From: Candidatus Woesearchaeota archaeon
GTDB lineage: Archaea; Nanobdellota; Nanobdellia; Woesearchaeales; GW2011-AR4
Length of the DNA: 5,783 bases
Assembly: GCA_013330825.1 (NCBI GenBank)
Contig: DUHN01000064.1
Coordinates: 7,971 to 13,753 of the forward strand
Direction: 5' to 3'
Position numbers and translations under genes: made by a program
Shown: in pieces, positions 5,036 through 5,783 of the stretch
Layout: every line of letters starts with the position of its first letter
How positions within the stretch are numbered: position 1 is the first letter of the stretch
Notes under the pieces: model-generated
Databases searched by the model: none
The model's input: only the letters and a program-made list of their open reading frames with translations
What the model was told of the DNA's origin: nothing

Positions 5036-5178
5036 GCGCGCGTGATCTTTGGCCGAAGCCCTCCACGCACCCTTGCCGCCCAATAGGACCGCGCAATGCG
5101 GCGCGACAAGATAATGCGAGCCGCAGGCGAGCGGAAAGAGGAGGCTGCCCTTGTTGTCCGTGCCAAGAACAGACTATG
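5036..5178 (-). other. GC-rich structured intergenic stretch, possible ncRNA or 3' UTR
   Basis: No convincing gene lies here. On the minus strand a 7-bp stem GTGCGTG/CACGCGC (5064-5070 with 5038-5044) encloses GGC-TTCG-GCC, a very stable UUCG hairpin (5051-5060). Further hairpins upstream include CCGC/GCGG and CGCGC/GCGCG. A hairpin-T6 terminator follows. It does not match tRNA, SRP RNA, RNase P RNA or C/D-box motifs that I can recognise. It may simply be a structured 3' UTR of the membrane protein gene. Confidence 0.35.
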
Positions 5179-5421
5179 TCATCTCCTCGCGGCTGAGAGA
5201 ATTCCTTTGACGGAGAAGCCCACCCACACCAGGTTGAGGAAGAAGAACGGCCAACTGCCGATGAGGAAGGCGTAGATGATGAGCAAGGCGCTTCCTATCG
5301 CGTTCGTCGCGCAGTAGGCGAGGTCGGTGACCTGCCAGCTCCTCATCATGTTCAGGATGAACGCCCCGAGGATGATGGCCATGCCGAAGAATCCCGTGGT
5401 CTGGGCGAAAAGCGGGTCCAT
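5179..5421 (-). CDS. Small membrane protein, CBU_0592-like
   Basis: The 80-aa product has three predicted membrane helices: about residues 8-26 (TGFFGMAIILGAFILNMM), 33-53 (around NAIGSALLIIYAFLIG) and 56-74 (WPFFFLNLVWVGFSV). The pattern of a Gly-rich first helix, an N-x-x-GS-x-LL-I second helix and a WP...LN-x-VW third helix resembles the CBU_0592-type small integral membrane proteins, whose function is not established. There is no cleavable signal peptide, and the C-terminal RR lies outside the helices. The ATG at 5421 is placed by a TATA box 25-26 nt upstream (leaderless). It is a single gene, divergent from the transposase remnant and the partial gene to the right. Its transcript probably runs to the hairpin-T6 terminator at 5009-5035. 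Confidence 0.8.
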   Translation of the reverse strand: MDPLFAQTTGFFGMAIILGAFILNMMRSWQVTDLAYCATNAIGSALLIIYAFLIGSWPFFFLNLVWVGFSVKGILSAARR

Positions 5422-5442
5422 GATGGTCTCTCTTCTTCTCGG

Positions 5443-5450
5443 TATATATA
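5443..5450 (-). promoter_or_regulatory. TATA box of the 80-aa membrane protein gene (leaderless)
   Basis: TATATATA is centred 25-26 nt before the ATG at 5421. The spacer is purine-rich on the minus strand and gives no room for a leader. Confidence 0.75.
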
Positions 5451-5475
5451 GGTTCCTACTTGATGGTATTGGTTA

Positions 5476-5513
5476 ATCTGCGGGTGCTAAGTGTGGATGG
5501 TCATCTGCGGGTG
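5476..5513. repeat. Pair of 11-nt direct repeats at the transposase remnant's end
   Basis: ATCTGCGGGTG occurs at 5476-5486 and again at 5503-5513, 27 nt apart. One copy encodes the HPQM codons of the remnant and the other lies just past its stop. The outer copy may derive from the insertion element's end, but no matching inverted copy is visible in the window. Confidence 0.5.
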
Positions 5514-5639
5514 TTTCACCGCCTTTATGAGCAGTTCCTTCCATTCTGCCCTCTCGGTCAGCCCTGCCCTTTGAGCTGGAGTAATCCCATTAAGCCCTTG
5601 CTGTCCGCATTGCCAGCGTTTGACTGATGATGCTGCCCT
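5487..5639 (-). pseudogene. Remnant of a DDE transposase C-terminus (IS6-like)
   Basis: A minus-strand frame of 50 codons ends with TAG at 5487 and has a TGA just upstream of 5639. It contains GLNGITPAQRAGL followed by WKELLIKAV (roughly 5597-5511). This is the end of the catalytic core seen in IS6-like and related DDE transposases, where RPH-x-GL-x-G-x-TPAE-x-AGI is followed by a W-x-x-LI helix. The expected RPH just before it is missing from this frame. A neighbouring frame has LAMR at that place, so two bases appear to have been lost between the two. No start codon, DDE triad or N-terminal domain is left. The piece sits between two divergent genes and cannot encode a working enzyme. Family assignment rests on the short motif only. 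Confidence 0.6.
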
Positions 5640-5672
5640 TCACTTTCTACCGAGCCGTAAAACGGAGAACGC

Positions 5673-5680
5673 TTATATAC
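5673..5680 (+). promoter_or_regulatory. TATA box of the partial right-edge gene (leaderless)
   Basis: TTATATAC is centred 25-26 nt before the ATG at 5702, and the spacer is pyrimidine-rich. The spacing matches the other leaderless genes here. Confidence 0.7.
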
Positions 5681-5701
5681 CTCTTCCCCTCTTGCCGGGA
5701 G

Positions 5702-5783
5702 ATGGACAGGGCTCAAGTGAAAATCTCCTGGGTCGGCAAGTCGGTGCCGGGGCTGGTGATCCTTGTAGGCTTGGCGATCTATG
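5702..5783 (+). CDS. Partial gene, N-terminus of a probable membrane protein
   Basis: Only the first 27 codons are inside the window. The product starts MDRAQVKISWVGKSVPG and then enters a hydrophobic stretch (LVILVGLAIY), which looks like an N-terminal membrane anchor or the first of several helices. Two lysines and an arginine precede it, so the N-terminus is probably cytoplasmic. The start is supported by a TATA box about 26 nt upstream. I cannot name the family from so little sequence. Confidence 0.7.
   Translation, partial: MDRAQVKISWVGKSVPGLVILVGLAIY

Noticed and set aside
4933..5166. 77-codon minus-strand ORF
   Set aside because: Its Arg/Ala/Pro-rich sequence looks like a chance frame in GC-rich DNA, and it runs through the terminator and the isomerase promoter.
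5096..5275. 59-codon plus-strand ORF with a charged helical start
   Set aside because: It overlaps the membrane protein gene in antisense, has no TATA box or ribosome site, and loses protein-like character in the overlap.
5622..5632. TGATGATG resembling box C of a C/D-box guide RNA
   Set aside because: No CTGA box D, D' or C' follows at a usable distance on that strand.

Overview
The window reads as chromosomal DNA of an archaeon. The signs are a split RNA polymerase B subunit (separate B'') next to RpoH, TTTAWATA-type TATA boxes about 26 nt before start codons (leaderless transcription), tRNA genes without encoded CCA that carry bulge-helix-bulge (BHB) introns, and an archaeal-type bifunctional phosphoglucose/phosphomannose isomerase. 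Coding DNA is GC-rich with GC-rich third positions. A euryarchaeal or DPANN-type lineage fits, but I cannot fix the taxon from this window.

Layout. The left part (1-2183) is a minus-strand cluster read as tRNA-Asp(GUC) - tRNA-Lys(UUU) - rpoH - rpoB'', with rpoB' presumably just beyond the left edge. The two tRNA genes hold three introns: a 59/60 T-loop intron in tRNA-Asp, and a D-loop intron plus the canonical 37/38 intron in tRNA-Lys. The only clear TATA box lies at 2174-2183, so the tRNAs and polymerase genes may share one transcript.

The middle (2283-3775) holds a minus-strand unknown ORF with unusual composition, a plus-strand HAD phosphatase from its own leaderless promoter, and a tiny minus-strand CxxC zinc-ribbon protein (DUF5679-like) that has a leader with a strong Shine-Dalgarno site. 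The last two genes are convergent, 21 nt apart.

The right part (3938-5783) holds a leaderless minus-strand PGI/PMI gene, a GC-rich structured intergenic stretch ending in a hairpin-T6 terminator, a leaderless 80-aa membrane protein, a decayed C-terminal piece of a DDE transposase, and the first 27 codons of a plus-strand membrane protein cut by the window edge.

Apart from the tRNA/polymerase group, the genes look like independent housekeeping units, each with its own promoter. I see no defence system, CRISPR array or intact mobile element. The most distinctive content is the intron-dense tRNA pair fused to the polymerase operon.
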